DNA from: Raineyella fluvialis
GTDB taxonomy: Bacteria; Actinomycetota; Actinomycetes; Propionibacteriales; Propionibacteriaceae
Assembly (NCBI RefSeq): GCF_009646095.1
Contig: NZ_CP045725.1
Location: 1,302,001-1,366,000 of the forward strand
Direction: 5' to 3'
Length of the DNA: 64,000 bases
Translations under genes and position numbers: made by a program
Notes under the pieces: model-generated
The model's database searches: none
What the model was told of the DNA's origin: nothing
What the model saw: the letters and a program-made list of their open reading frames with translations, nothing else
Shown here: positions 50,701 to 60,234 of the stretch, piece after piece
Position numbering within the stretch: position 1 is the first letter of the stretch
Layout: the number at the start of each line of letters is the position of its first letter

Positions 50701-51075
50701 CCGGCTCCCGCCAGCCCTCCGCGGTGTAGAGCGTCATCACCCACGGGGCGGCGACGGTGACGAGGATCGTCATCACCGCGAGCGCCGCGAGGAAGGCGGT
50801 CATGATGCGATTGATGTACGCCTCGCCGCCGTCCTCGTCCTCGTCCATCGCCCGGACGATCTGCGGCACCAGGACAGCGTTCATCACGCCGCCGGCGAGG
50901 AGGATGTAGAGGCTGTTGGGGATGGTGTTGGCGAGGTTGAACGCCTCGGCCGGCCGGGTGCCGTTGCCGAGCACGATGGCGATCAGCGCGGCGCGGACGA
51001 ACCCCAGCACCCGTGAGGCGAGGGTGCCCCGGCCATCAGGACAGTGGTGGACATCACGGAGCGGCGCCCGCTCAT
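47739..51075 (-). pseudogene. murJ: MurJ lipid II flippase fused to a pseudokinase and discoidin-like domain, frame broken twice
   Basis: The restored protein is about 1,110 residues. The first 530 are the MOP-fold MurJ flippase (SRVLGFVRAALIAIVLG, then NTIPNSLYILLAGGVMNAVLVPQIVRA) that exports lipid II. Next comes a kinase-like domain with HRD replaced by HQR and DFG by LGF, so a pseudokinase, then one membrane helix and an external F5/8-type (discoidin) domain. This matches mycobacterial MviN (Rv3910). Break 1: one C short at 51027-51030; adding it joins LMAGG to TLASRVLG from ATG 51075. Break 2: one base short in the CCCCCC run at 47765-47770; adding it gives GGVYEVQVRP and a stop overlapping sigM (ATGA). 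The ATG overlaps the upstream DUF6049 stop. Confidence 0.93.
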
Positions 51076-53189
51076 GCGCGGCTCCGTTCGGCGCGGACCT
51101 GTTTGATCCGCAGCACCGTGGTGCCGATCACGACGAGTCCCGACACGATCATCAGAATCCATCCGACCCTTCCGGCCTGTGTGGCCTGTACGTCGATCTC
51201 CACCGGGATGCCGATGTCGGTCCCCGAGGGAGTGGTGAGTTGGGCCACGACGGTGTAGCTGCCGTTCGCCGCCACCCGCGGGACGGCGACGACGCCGATC
51301 GCCTCACCCGCGCCGATGGTGCGGATGTCGACCGGGGCGACGTGCAGGCGTTCGGCGTTCTCCGACTCGAACTGGAGCCGGACCGACACCGGGACGTCGA
51401 GATGGTTCGTCACGGTGACGGGGAACTGGGTGTCCTGCCGGGCGGTGAGCAGGACCGGACGGGCGCTGATCGCCACGGCGTCGCCGTCGGTGATGCGGCG
51501 GACCTGGGCCTGCTGGCGATCACGATACGTGTCGTACGACGCCGAGGTGGAGCCGGTCCCGGTGGAGGCGCTGCCCGCCGACCACTGGTTGGAGGCCACC
51601 GAGGCGACGGCGCGCCAGGTGAGGTCCGCGGCGACCTGGGGGTCGGCGAACATGCTGGCCAGCCCGATGGTGGCGTTGGCGGCACGAGCGATGTCCTTGG
51701 CCTGGTCGCTGGTCGTCGACTGGGGATCGTGCAGGATCGCGTCGGACACCGTCGCGGCACCGCCCTCGAGCAGGGAGGCGAAGGACGTGCGCGGCGACGT
51801 GTCCAGGTCGTCGGCGTGCGCCGTCGTGGCGTCCGTGACCAGGCGCACCTGCGCGGGCCGGCCCGCCAGCGTGTCGAGGTAGGCGATGGAGGTGAGGGCC
51901 TGCCGCTGCTGGGCATCGGTGCCGGCGGCGTCCGGTCCGGGGGTGAGGGCGCGGGCATCGTACGTGACGACGGTGGGCCCCTCACTGGTCGACCAATGGG
52001 TCGGGGTGGTGCTGCCGGCGGTGATGTCGGACCCGTCGGTCGGCTGGGCGGCGAGGACGACCGGCGGCCTGCTGGTGCCGCTGGAGGGGGTCGGCGAGCT
52101 CGTGGCGGGGCTCGTGGTGGCGGTCGTGGCCCCGGGGGTCGGCGTGGGGGTGGGGCCCGACGAGGTGGTGCCGGTCAGGGTGGCCAGACCACGGCGGGTG
52201 AGCAGACCCCCGGCCGGCAGCACGACGACGGGGAGGTTGGCCACGTCGGCCGGCAGCGTCGCCGGGTCGAGGGCGGCATGGACGACGTCGGCGTGGTTGA
52301 GGCCACCGAGCAGGTCGATGTCGGGGGTGGCGTACGGCAGGCGGTAGCCAGGGGTGGAGAGGGTGTCGAAGTACTGCAGCCACGTCGCGGCGTTGGCGTC
52401 GCCGGTGCCCTTGGCGCCGCCGCTCAGCGTGTAGCCCTTGGCCATGTCCTGCAGGGCGATGATCAGGGCCGGGTCGATCAGGTGTGTCCGTCCCCCCGTC
52501 GCGGCGGCCCGGACCAGGGTGTCGAGGCGGCCGCCGGGGGCGATCTCCTGGGCCAGGTGGTCGTCGGAGAAGATCCCGGGCGAGATCCGCGAGGGGGCCG
52601 AGCTGAGCACCACCACCGAGACGACGCGAGGCTGCCCCGTCTGTGGGCCGAGGTCCTGCGGCAGCCAGGCGCGGGCGCGGCCGAGGGTGGTGTTGCCCGA
52701 ACCGTACGATCCGCGGACCTGGACCCCGATCATGGTCACGCCGTCCCGGGCGGGGATCCCCAGCGCGGAGAGCGGGGCCGAGACGGTGAAGGCGCTCTGC
52801 TGCCCGGGGGTGAGGGTGAGGGTGTCGCCGGTGCCGAGGTTGGCGTACTTGTCGACGTAGCGGGCGCCGACCGGGCCCTCGGCGGTGTCGAGCTCCGCCC
52901 GCGTGGTGCGGACCACTTCGTCGCGCCAGAGATAGGCCTGGAGCCCGGTGAGGGTGGTGCCGCTGGTGTTGGTCACCGTGCCGCTCAGGGTGACGGTGTC
53001 ATTGCTGGCGGTGACCTTCGGAGTGATCGCGGTGAGGTCGATCCGGACCCGATCCTCCGCCCGGGCGGGCGTGGTGGCCCCCAGGACGACCGTCAGGCAG
53101 GCCAGCAGGAGGGCGGTGAGCAGCGCGGCGACGCCGAGGATCCGGCGGCCGGAATGGCGGCGCCGGGTCGGCAGCGGGCAGGGGCTCAC
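51072..53189 (-). CDS. DUF6049 family secreted membrane-anchored protein
   Basis: This protein of about 705 residues has a signal-like helix near the N-terminus (RILGVAALLTALLLACLTVV) and ends with one membrane helix (WILMIVSGLVVIGTTVL) before a short basic tail, so most of it faces outside. Ser/Thr/Pro-rich linkers separate beta-rich domains. It corresponds in place and type to Rv3909, the partner always found before murJ in Actinobacteria, and probably supports envelope synthesis. The GTG 53189 was chosen since the longer open frame runs into the divergent CCA gene. Confidence 0.85.
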   Translation of the reverse strand: MSPCPLPTRRRHSGRRILGVAALLTALLLACLTVVLGATTPARAEDRVRIDLTAITPKVTASNDTVTLSGTVTNTSGTTLTGLQAYLWRDEVVRTTRAELDTAEGPVGARYVDKYANLGTGDTLTLTPGQQSAFTVSAPLSALGIPARDGVTMIGVQVRGSYGSGNTTLGRARAWLPQDLGPQTGQPRVVSVVVLSSAPSRISPGIFSDDHLAQEIAPGGRLDTLVRAAATGGRTHLIDPALIIALQDMAKGYTLSGGAKGTGDANAATWLQYFDTLSTPGYRLPYATPDIDLLGGLNHADVVHAALDPATLPADVANLPVVVLPAGGLLTRRGLATLTGTTSSGPTPTPTPGATTATTSPATSSPTPSSGTSRPPVVLAAQPTDGSDITAGSTTPTHWSTSEGPTVVTYDARALTPGPDAAGTDAQQRQALTSIAYLDTLAGRPAQVRLVTDATTAHADDLDTSPRTSFASLLEGGAATVSDAILHDPQSTTSDQAKDIARAANATIGLASMFADPQVAADLTWRAVASVASNQWSAGSASTGTGSTSASYDTYRDRQQAQVRRITDGDAVAISARPVLLTARQDTQFPVTVTNHLDVPVSVRLQFESENAERLHVAPVDIRTIGAGEAIGVVAVPRVAANGSYTVVAQLTTPSGTDIGIPVEIDVQATQAGRVGWILMIVSGLVVIGTTVLRIKQVRAERSRA

Positions 53190-53229
53190 TCCGCCATCGT
53201 ACGGGCGGGCCCGGGTAGACTCGGTCAGC

Positions 53230-54660
53230 GTGCCTTCCCTGACCCAAGCCCAGGACAACGCCGTGACCGAGTTGATGCGGATCGCGCCCGTCATCGACCG
53301 GCTCGGTGAGGTCTTCGCCTCGGCGGGCCACCAGCTCTACCTGGTCGGCGGTTCGGTGCGCGATGCGCTGCTCGGCCGACTGGGCCATGACCTCGACTTC
53401 ACCACCTCGGCCCGGCCCGACGACATCGAGCGGCTGCTGAAGAAGGTGTCGCGCGAGGTGTGGGACATCGGCAAGGCGTTCGGCACCATCGGGTGCAACG
53501 TCGACGGCGGCTGGGTGGTCGAGGTCACCACCTTCCGCGCGGACACCTACCGGTCCGACTCGCGCAAGCCGCAGGTCGCCTTCGGCGACACGCTCGAGGG
53601 TGACCTGGTGCGGCGGGACTTCACCGTCAACGCGATGGCGGTGGACGTCGCGACCAAGCGGTTCGTCGATCCGTTCGGCGGCCTGGCCGACCTCGAGAAG
53701 GAGGTCATCCGTACGCCCGGTACGCCGGAGCAGTCCTTCTCCGATGATCCGCTGCGGATGATGCGGGCCGCCAGGTTCACCTCCCAGCTCGGTTTCGTGC
53801 CGACGCACGAAGTGATCACCGCGATGCGCGAGATGGCCGAGCGGCTGGACATCATCTCGGCCGAACGCGTGCGGGACGAGCTGAGCAAGCTGCTGCTGAC
53901 CCCGCATCCCCGCAACGGCCTGAACGTGTTCGTGGCGACCGGGCTGGCCGCGCGGGTGCTGCCCGAGCTGCCCGCGCTGCAACTGGAGGTCGACGAGCAC
54001 CACCGGCACAAGGACGTCTACCAGCACTCGCTGACAGTGCTCGACCAGGCGATCGCCCTGGAGAAGGAGCGGGGGCTCGAACCGGACCTCGTGCTCCGGG
54101 TCGCGGCGCTGCTGCACGACATCGGCAAGCCGGCCACCCGGCGGTTCGAGGACCAGGGGAAGGTCTCCTTCCACCACCACGACGTGGTCGGCGCGAAGCT
54201 GGCCCGCAAGCGGCTCAAGGCCCTGCATTTCGCCGGTGACGAGGTCAAGGACATCTGCACGCTGATCGAGCTGCACCTGCGGTTCCACGGGTACGGCGAG
54301 GGGGACTGGACCGACTCGGCCGTCCGGCGCTACGTCCGGGACGCCGGTGACCAGTTGGAGCGGCTGCACATCCTCACCCGCGCCGACTGCACCACGCGGA
54401 ACAAGCGGCGGGCCGCCGGCCTGCGGGAGGCGTACGACCATCTCGAAGCCAGGATCGAGGCGCTGGCCGGACAGGAGGAACTGGACGCGATGCGCCCCGA
54501 CCTCAACGGCGACCAGATCATGGCGCTCCTGGGGGTGCCGGCCGGGCCGGTGGTGGGCAGGGCGTACAAGTACCTGCTCGAGCTGCGGATCGACAATGGT
54601 CCGCTGGGTGAGGAGGAGGCATCGCGGCGGCTGCGGGAGTGGGCGGCCGAGAACCTCTGA
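53230..54660 (+). CDS. pcnA: CCA tRNA nucleotidyltransferase (with HD domain)
   Basis: The 476-residue class II nucleotidyltransferase adds or repairs the CCA end of tRNAs. The head domain has LVGGSVRDALLGRLGHDLDF (catalytic aspartates DLD), RRDFTVNAMA and DPLRMMRAARFTSQL. A C-terminal HD phosphohydrolase-like domain shows LLHDIGKPATRRF. The GTG start 53230 is preferred over the longer upstream frame in the DUF6049 gene. It is divergent from DUF6049-murJ-sigM, the same arrangement as in mycobacteria. Confidence 0.94.
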   Translation: MPSLTQAQDNAVTELMRIAPVIDRLGEVFASAGHQLYLVGGSVRDALLGRLGHDLDFTTSARPDDIERLLKKVSREVWDIGKAFGTIGCNVDGGWVVEVTTFRADTYRSDSRKPQVAFGDTLEGDLVRRDFTVNAMAVDVATKRFVDPFGGLADLEKEVIRTPGTPEQSFSDDPLRMMRAARFTSQLGFVPTHEVITAMREMAERLDIISAERVRDELSKLLLTPHPRNGLNVFVATGLAARVLPELPALQLEVDEHHRHKDVYQHSLTVLDQAIALEKERGLEPDLVLRVAALLHDIGKPATRRFEDQGKVSFHHHDVVGAKLARKRLKALHFAGDEVKDICTLIELHLRFHGYGEGDWTDSAVRRYVRDAGDQLERLHILTRADCTTRNKRRAAGLREAYDHLEARIEALAGQEELDAMRPDLNGDQIMALLGVPAGPVVGRAYKYLLELRIDNGPLGEEEASRRLREWAAENL

Positions 54661-54740
54661 GATCCTTGACTCTCTGAATCCCTCTGAAGGCCGCTGCCCG
54701 GCATACCCCGCATCGCTTCATCGCTTCCGTGTTCTGATTG

Positions 54741-56090
54741 ATGTCAGAGCGTGGTTCTAGCGTGGTGGGCATGGACGAGCCTCGTGTTCCTGATGAGCCG
54801 CCGCCGGCCCGGCTGCCGGATCTCTTCACGCCCCATGACCTGCCGCCGCTGGGTGAGGTGATGGCGGACGGGTGTCTGGTGCGTGATACGCCGATGGGTC
54901 CACCGCGGGCAGTCGCACCGGGGTACGGCCTACCGGAGGACCCCGCTGACCATATCCGCCAACTCCAGGAGGTCGAGGCTCTGGCGCGATTCGCTGAGAT
55001 CCGCCGGGTGGCCCTCGTCGCCGATCTCGTCGAGGCGGCACCTGTCATCGAGCGTGAGGAGCGGGTGCCCTGCGGCGGGGACGGGACGCCGTGGGTGCCG
55101 GAGTTCCTCGCGGTGGAGATCGGCGGGGCGCTGGGCATGGGTGAGGTGCGGGCGCGGTTGTTCGTGTCGGACACCCTGGATCTGAAGTGGCGCCACCCGC
55201 GGTTGTGGAATCGGATGGTGGCCGGTGACATTGCCCCCTGGCAAGCGTTGATGGTGGCCCGGATGTGCCACGCCCTGGCGTGGGACGGGGCGCTGCGGGT
55301 GGACGCGGCGACGGGGGACGTGCTGCCCGGCCTGGCCTGGGCCAGGGCGAAGCGGCTGGTCGAGGGCGAGATCGCGGCCGCGGATCCCGTGGCCGCCGTG
55401 GAGCGGGAGCGGGCGCGGCTGAATCGGCGAGTCGTGGCCGTGGCTGTCCGTCCGGGGACGACAGCGGCGATGAACGTGTTCGGCGTGCTCGACACGGCCG
55501 ACGCGGAGGCGTTGGACGAGACGCTGGGCCAGATGGCCGCCGAGCTGGGTCAGAGCGGGGACGAGTCGGATCTGGACACCCGCCGAGCTCGCGCGCTGGG
55601 CCTGCTCGCCCGCGGCGTGCTGCCTGCTGGCCGCCCGGTCGCCCGCATCTATCTGCACGTGTGGGCGGAGAGCACGGTGGCCCGCGTCGAGGGGCATGGT
55701 CCCTTGCCCGTCGACGAGCTGCCGGGTTTCCTGTCGGGGTGCACGGTCCGGATGACGCGAGTCATCGATCAGCGTGAGTCTGTGCCTGTGGATGCCTACG
55801 AGGTGCCGGAGTCGATGCGTGAACAACTCGTCGTGGCCCAGCCGGTCGAGGTCGCGCCGTACGGGTCGGTGCCCGCCCGGTCATCCGACATGGATCACAC
55901 AGTGCCGTACGCGCGGGGCGGGTCCACGGAGCCGGACAACCTCGGGCCATTGGGGCGACGCGCTCACCGGGCCCGGACCCACGGCGGCTACCGATTGACT
56001 CAACCCGCGCCCGGGCTGTGGCTCTGGCGCACACCGTTGGGGCAGGCGTTCGAGGTCACCAACCGCGGCACCCGGCGCGTCGTCGCCTGA
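54741..56090 (+). CDS. HNH endonuclease/DUF222 (13E12 repeat family) protein
   Basis: The protein of about 449 residues has an N-terminal DUF222 helical domain (LKWRHPRLWNRMVAGDIAPWQALMVARM) and a C-terminal HNH nuclease: MDHTVPYARGGSTEPDNLGPLGRRAHRARTHGGYRL. DUF222-HNH proteins are abundant, variable and mobile in Actinobacteria, with unproven roles in DNA mobility or defence. The start is uncertain: ATG 54741 or ATG 54771, neither with a clear ribosome site. Confidence 0.87.
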   Translation: MSERGSSVVGMDEPRVPDEPPPARLPDLFTPHDLPPLGEVMADGCLVRDTPMGPPRAVAPGYGLPEDPADHIRQLQEVEALARFAEIRRVALVADLVEAAPVIEREERVPCGGDGTPWVPEFLAVEIGGALGMGEVRARLFVSDTLDLKWRHPRLWNRMVAGDIAPWQALMVARMCHALAWDGALRVDAATGDVLPGLAWARAKRLVEGEIAAADPVAAVERERARLNRRVVAVAVRPGTTAAMNVFGVLDTADAEALDETLGQMAAELGQSGDESDLDTRRARALGLLARGVLPAGRPVARIYLHVWAESTVARVEGHGPLPVDELPGFLSGCTVRMTRVIDQRESVPVDAYEVPESMREQLVVAQPVEVAPYGSVPARSSDMDHTVPYARGGSTEPDNLGPLGRRAHRARTHGGYRLTQPAPGLWLWRTPLGQAFEVTNRGTRRVVA

Positions 56091-56470
56091 CCGGCTCCGG
56101 GACGTGCACCAGGGGCCGCCGGTACGACACCTGACGACCCCTGGGGATTCTGTGATCTCGCTACGAGATTGAAAACAACAGTACTCTTCGTTCACCTTTT
56201 GGCTACCCCGGACGGGTGTGTCGATGCACACAGCTCAGGAAGGCCTCAGCCAATTGCGCAAGGAAGCCCGCCGTTACGGCCAACACCGAGGGGCTTGCGG
56301 ACAACACCTCGGCCCACACCTGCGCGCCAGCATGGGGGCGTGTTCCGTTCTCCGATACGAGCCCCCGGGCCGAGTGTTCTCGCTGTGTTCACCCTCAGGA
56401 CACGGGTGGAGGACCCCTGGCCTCCTAGCGTCATGCCCGACACCCGCGCCGACGATGTCCTGGAGTGATG
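56091..56470. other. Intergenic region upstream of the Tad operon
   Basis: About 380 bp without a convincing gene. The part 56155-56205 is AT-rich and the best candidate for the pilus-operon promoter. An open frame from 56218 begins plausibly (GLSQLRKEARRYGQ) but soon turns into low-complexity shadow sequence, so I do not call it. Confidence 0.5.
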
Positions 56471-57157
56471 ATGCTCACCAGCCGGACCGCCACCCCACCC
56501 GCACCGCCCGCCTCACCCGCGCAGACTGCACCGGACTCACGTGGCGGTGCTACCGCAGGGCGTCCCTTGGCGCCGATGCGCCGCCGCCAGCCCCGGTGGA
56601 TCCTCGCCGGCGTGCTGGCGATGGTGATCGGCGCACTCGGCTCGGTAGCCCTGTGGACCCAGTTGGCCGACACGTCCTCGGTGCTGCGACTCAACCGGAC
56701 CGTCTATCGCGGTGATGTCATCCGTGCCCAGGACCTCAGCCCTGTCACCGTGGGGCGGCTCAACGGCCTCGACGTCGTTCCCGCGGACGCGATGGGCACC
56801 GTGGTCGGCAAGCCCGCGCGCACCGACATCGCCGAGGGCGGGCTGTTGACCCGGGCGTCAGTGGGCCGGGAGGATCTGCCGGCGGGCCGGGCGATCGTCG
56901 GGCTGCGGCTACCGGAGGGCCGCGTCCCGCGGATCCCCCTCGAACCGGGGACCCCGGTCCTGCTCGTCGAGGCCACGCCTGACCAGTCCGGAGCGGCAGC
57001 CGCCACCAGGGCTTTCCGAGCCGAGATCAACCGAGCGGTGGAGAGCAGCTACGACCAGGTGGCAACTCTCGTCGACGTCTCCGTGGCCCGTCGTGACGCA
57101 GAGGACGTCGCCCGCCTCGCGGCGGCCGGTCGGATCATCCTCGTCAGGGGGTCCTGA
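56471..57157 (+). CDS. SAF-domain pilus assembly protein (CpaB/RcpC-like)
   Basis: The 228-residue protein has a disordered Pro/Ala-rich N-terminus, one membrane helix (WILAGVLAMVIGALGSVALW, about residues 42-61) and an external SAF domain (VYRGDVIRAQDLSPV and later VVGKPARTDIAEGGLLT). CpaB-like proteins stabilise Tad secretin or pilus machinery in diderms; monoderm versions like this are common at actinobacterial Tad loci. ATG 56471 was chosen for its spacing to GGAG. The next gene starts one base after its stop. Confidence 0.8.
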   Translation: MLTSRTATPPAPPASPAQTAPDSRGGATAGRPLAPMRRRQPRWILAGVLAMVIGALGSVALWTQLADTSSVLRLNRTVYRGDVIRAQDLSPVTVGRLNGLDVVPADAMGTVVGKPARTDIAEGGLLTRASVGREDLPAGRAIVGLRLPEGRVPRIPLEPGTPVLLVEATPDQSGAAAATRAFRAEINRAVESSYDQVATLVDVSVARRDAEDVARLAAAGRIILVRGS

Positions 57158-57158
57158 C

Positions 57159-57893
57159 ATGCCCGTGAGACTCCTCCTCGGTTCCGCCGGATCACCCGGC
57201 GTCACCACCACTGCCGTCGGCATGGCACTTCATCTCGAGAGCCCGACGCTGCTCGTCGACGCCGCTAGGGACGCCTCCCAGTCCGTGCTGGCGGGCTACC
57301 TCAGGGGTGCAGCGGCAGCCGGCCGCGGACTCGAGGAGTACGCCCGACGCGTACGGATGGGAGCGCCGTTCGACCTCGACGCCGCCAGCCTGCCCCTCGA
57401 CGACACCGGCGCCCGCAGATTCCTGCCAGGCTTCGGCAACCTCGCCGCGATCGACCTCTTCGAGCCGACCTGGCCGACCCTGGCGGATCTGCTGCGGCGG
57501 ACCGCGGACACCGGCACCGACGTCGTGATCGACGGCGGACGACTCACCTCGATCCGGCCGGTCGAGCCCCTGCTGCGCATCGCGGACGAGGTGCTGGTCG
57601 TGGCGCGGACCAGCCTGCGTCACCTCGCCGCGGCGAAGCCGGTCTGCGAGGCTGTGGACGACGTGTTGCAGCGGTCGCTGCGAGCCACCCGGGCCGGACT
57701 CGCGCTGGTGGGCGAGGGCCTACCGTACGATCGGCACGAGGTGACCGCCCAGTTCGGCTGGCCCGTGGATCTCGTGTTGCCGTTCCTGCCTGACCATGCG
57801 GCGGCGTTGTCCGACGGCGCCCCCCGGCCGCGACGTTGGGCGCGGTCCCCGTTGGTCGAGGCTTTCCGTGATCACGCGGGGGTGGCGGCATGA
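57159..57893 (+). CDS. CpaE/TadZ-like MinD-family protein with degenerate P-loop
   Basis: The 244-residue protein has a MinD/ParA-like fold. The Walker A region reads LLGSAGSPGVTTTAVG: the lysines of the usual KGGVGKTT are replaced, so ATP binding is doubtful. LLVDAARD and DVVIDGGRL stand at the A' and Walker B positions. TadZ/CpaE proteins place the Tad apparatus in the cell. It lies between the SAF and TadA genes, overlapping tadA by four bases (ATGA). Confidence 0.78.
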   Translation: MPVRLLLGSAGSPGVTTTAVGMALHLESPTLLVDAARDASQSVLAGYLRGAAAAGRGLEEYARRVRMGAPFDLDAASLPLDDTGARRFLPGFGNLAAIDLFEPTWPTLADLLRRTADTGTDVVIDGGRLTSIRPVEPLLRIADEVLVVARTSLRHLAAAKPVCEAVDDVLQRSLRATRAGLALVGEGLPYDRHEVTAQFGWPVDLVLPFLPDHAAALSDGAPRPRRWARSPLVEAFRDHAGVAA

Positions 57894-59356
57894 CCGAGCA
57901 CCTCCCGCTGGATCAGGTCCCGCTCCTGGGTCGTCGCCCCATCGTCGATGTCGTCGATCGGCAGGCCGACGGACTGGGTGTTGTCCCCCTCCCCACCGCG
58001 GCCCCCGTGCGCTCCCCGCGCTCAGCACGGCCTGAGCGGTCCGTCGACTGGGGCGCGGTGGTGACCTTGCGTCGCCAGGCCGCGGCGGAGATCAGCGATC
58101 GGGTCCAGCATCACCAGGACCAGTACGGCCGGACGATGGCCGACCCCGACCGGGGGCTGATGGGACGCGCGGTGATCCGCCAGGTGGTCCGCGCCCACGC
58201 CGAGCAACTCCAGTCGTCGGGCGCCGCCCTCTGGGATCTCGACGACGAGGAGGCGTACGTCCGGGCCGTGTCGAGTGCGGTGTTCGGGTACGGCCGCCTC
58301 CAGCCACTCTTCGAGATCCCCACCGCGGAGAACGTCGAGATCCACGGCTGCGACTCCGTCGTCGTCCAGTACGGCGACGGCCATCGGGAGGAGCACGAGC
58401 CGGTCGCGGATTCCGACGAGGAGCTCATCGAGGCGATCAGGTTCCTCGGGGAGCAGGCCCGTCCCAGTCGTCCGTTCGACGACGCCCACCCGAGCATGAC
58501 CCTGGCCCTCGGGGATCGGTTCCGCCTCCACGCCATCGGCTTCGGGCTGTCGTTCCGGCCCTCGATCACCATCCGCCAGCACCTGCTCACCGACGTCGCA
58601 CTCCCCGACCTGGTGGCCGGCGGGATGCTGCCCGAGGACCTCGCCCGCTACCTGCACGCCGCCGTGATGGGCCGGCGATCGGTGGTCATCTCCGGCGACC
58701 AAGGGGCCGGCAAGACGACGCTGCTCCGTGCGCTCATCGCCGCGATCCCGCTCAACGAACGCTTCGGCACCATCGAGACCGACTACGAACTGCTCACCCA
58801 CCTGCTGCCGCATCGGCGCAACATGGTGGCGCTCCAGGCGCGGATCGGACAGGGGGAGGTGAGCGGCGGGAGGCGGCTCGGGGAGGTGACCGTGGCCGAC
58901 CTCGTGCCGGAGGCGCTGCGTCAGAACCTCTCCCGCATCATCGTCGGCGAGGTGCGAGGCGCTGAGGCGGGTGCGATGTTCGAAGCGATGCAGTCCGGCG
59001 CGGGAACGTTGAGCACCACTCACTCCCATTCGGCCGCTTCGACGATGGACCGACTGGCTTCCCGGGTGGCCCAGGGCGGCATCCTCACGGTTGAGGAGGC
59101 CTATCGGCAGATCGCGCACAACATCGACCTGTTCGTGCACGTCACGCTGGTCGACGACACCTGGCGCGGAGGGATCAGACGGCGCCTGGTCAGCGAGGTC
59201 CGCCAGGTCACCGGCGGGATGGAGAGCGGGCGACCGGTCACCCACCTGCTGTACACGGCCTTCCCCGGCTCCTCCGCCGATCCGATGTTCGACCCCGAAC
59301 CCACGCTCGGCGCTGATCTCGAGCGCTACCGTTCGGCCTGGCCAGGTGCGCGATGA
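57890..59356 (+). CDS. tadA: Tad/Flp pilus assembly ATPase TadA (CpaF)
   Basis: The 488-residue secretion ATPase powers pilin export and assembly. The N-terminal domain (about residues 50-220) precedes the RecA-like core with Walker A SGDQGAGKTTLLRAL near 266, the Asp box (IETDYELLT), Walker B RIIVGEVRGAEAGAMFEAM near 350, and the His box STTHSHSAAS. Gly-to-Asp and His-to-Ser changes at the edges are minor. Coupled by ATGA overlaps to the genes on both sides. Confidence 0.93.
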   Translation: MTEHLPLDQVPLLGRRPIVDVVDRQADGLGVVPLPTAAPVRSPRSARPERSVDWGAVVTLRRQAAAEISDRVQHHQDQYGRTMADPDRGLMGRAVIRQVVRAHAEQLQSSGAALWDLDDEEAYVRAVSSAVFGYGRLQPLFEIPTAENVEIHGCDSVVVQYGDGHREEHEPVADSDEELIEAIRFLGEQARPSRPFDDAHPSMTLALGDRFRLHAIGFGLSFRPSITIRQHLLTDVALPDLVAGGMLPEDLARYLHAAVMGRRSVVISGDQGAGKTTLLRALIAAIPLNERFGTIETDYELLTHLLPHRRNMVALQARIGQGEVSGGRRLGEVTVADLVPEALRQNLSRIIVGEVRGAEAGAMFEAMQSGAGTLSTTHSHSAASTMDRLASRVAQGGILTVEEAYRQIAHNIDLFVHVTLVDDTWRGGIRRRLVSEVRQVTGGMESGRPVTHLLYTAFPGSSADPMFDPEPTLGADLERYRSAWPGAR

Positions 59357-60234
59357 TCGCGGTGGTGGCGCTGGTCGGCGCAGTGGTGACGGGTGGGCTG
59401 GTCCTCCTCCTCGCCGGTCTCGTCCCGACGGAACGGCAGCCCCAGCCCGGCCGGTCGCGGCCGCGACCCGGGCTGGCGGAGCGGTGGTCGACCCTGACCC
59501 GCCGGCCACCCGGAGCCGCAGGCCGGCGCCGCGACGCCCGGTTGGTCGCCGGATTCGTCGGGGGAGCCTTGGCGTACGCCCTGACGGGGTGGCTGGTGTG
59601 GCTGGTGATCGTCCCGCTGGCGGTGATCGCGCTGCCCTACCTGCTGGCGGATCCGCCAGCACCCACGATCGATCTGCTGAGCGCGCTGGACCGCTGGGTG
59701 CACAGCCTGGTGGCGACCTTGCCCACGGGCCAGTCGATCGGGGATGCCGTGCGCACCTCACGTCGGACCGCCCCTGCCCTGCTGACGCCGTACGTCGAGC
59801 AGGCCGTCCGGCGACTGGACCAGCGGTGGAGCGTACGTGACGCGCTGCGTGAGATGGCCGATAGGCTCGCGGTCCCCGAGGCAGATGCCGTTCTGGCCGC
59901 CCTCGGTCTTGCCGCGCATCGCGGTGGTACGGGCGCGACCGCCACGCTCAAGGCGCTGTCGTCCTCGCTGCAGCAGACCCTCGCCGCGCTGCGGGAGATC
60001 GAGGCGGAGCGTGCCAAGCCTCGCATCGTCGTCAGACAGGTCACGGCGATCACCCTCGGCATGCTCGCGGTGGCGCTACTCTTCGGCCGCGCCTTCTTCG
60101 CCCCCTACGCCACCCCGCTGGGGCAGGTCCTGCTGCTCGGGCTGGTGGCGGCCTACCTCGGCTCGCTCGCGGTGATGCGCCGGATGACCAGGCCGCGACG
60201 GCGCCAGCGGATCCTGACGGGGGCCACATCATGA
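59353..60234 (+). CDS. tadB: Pilus assembly membrane protein TadB (T2SSF domain)
   Basis: The 293-residue protein has helices at the N-terminus and around 75-105, a cytoplasmic T2SSF helical domain (VATLPTGQSIGDAVRTS, with LAALGLAAHRGGTGATATLKAL), then two C-terminal helices. It pairs with TadC to form the inner-membrane platform. Both ends overlap neighbours by four bases. Confidence 0.88.
   Translation: MIAVVALVGAVVTGGLVLLLAGLVPTERQPQPGRSRPRPGLAERWSTLTRRPPGAAGRRRDARLVAGFVGGALAYALTGWLVWLVIVPLAVIALPYLLADPPAPTIDLLSALDRWVHSLVATLPTGQSIGDAVRTSRRTAPALLTPYVEQAVRRLDQRWSVRDALREMADRLAVPEADAVLAALGLAAHRGGTGATATLKALSSSLQQTLAALREIEAERAKPRIVVRQVTAITLGMLAVALLFGRAFFAPYATPLGQVLLLGLVAAYLGSLAVMRRMTRPRRRQRILTGATS

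Noticed and set aside
50916-53309. 797-residue open frame antisense to DUF6049
   Set aside because: Very Gly/Arg/Val-rich shadow frame; the minus strand carries a signal peptide and membrane helix as expected.
56218-56715. Possible gene with a start reading GLSQLRKEARRYGQ
   Set aside because: After 30 residues the sequence becomes low-complexity and crosses the SAF gene in another frame; no ribosome site.
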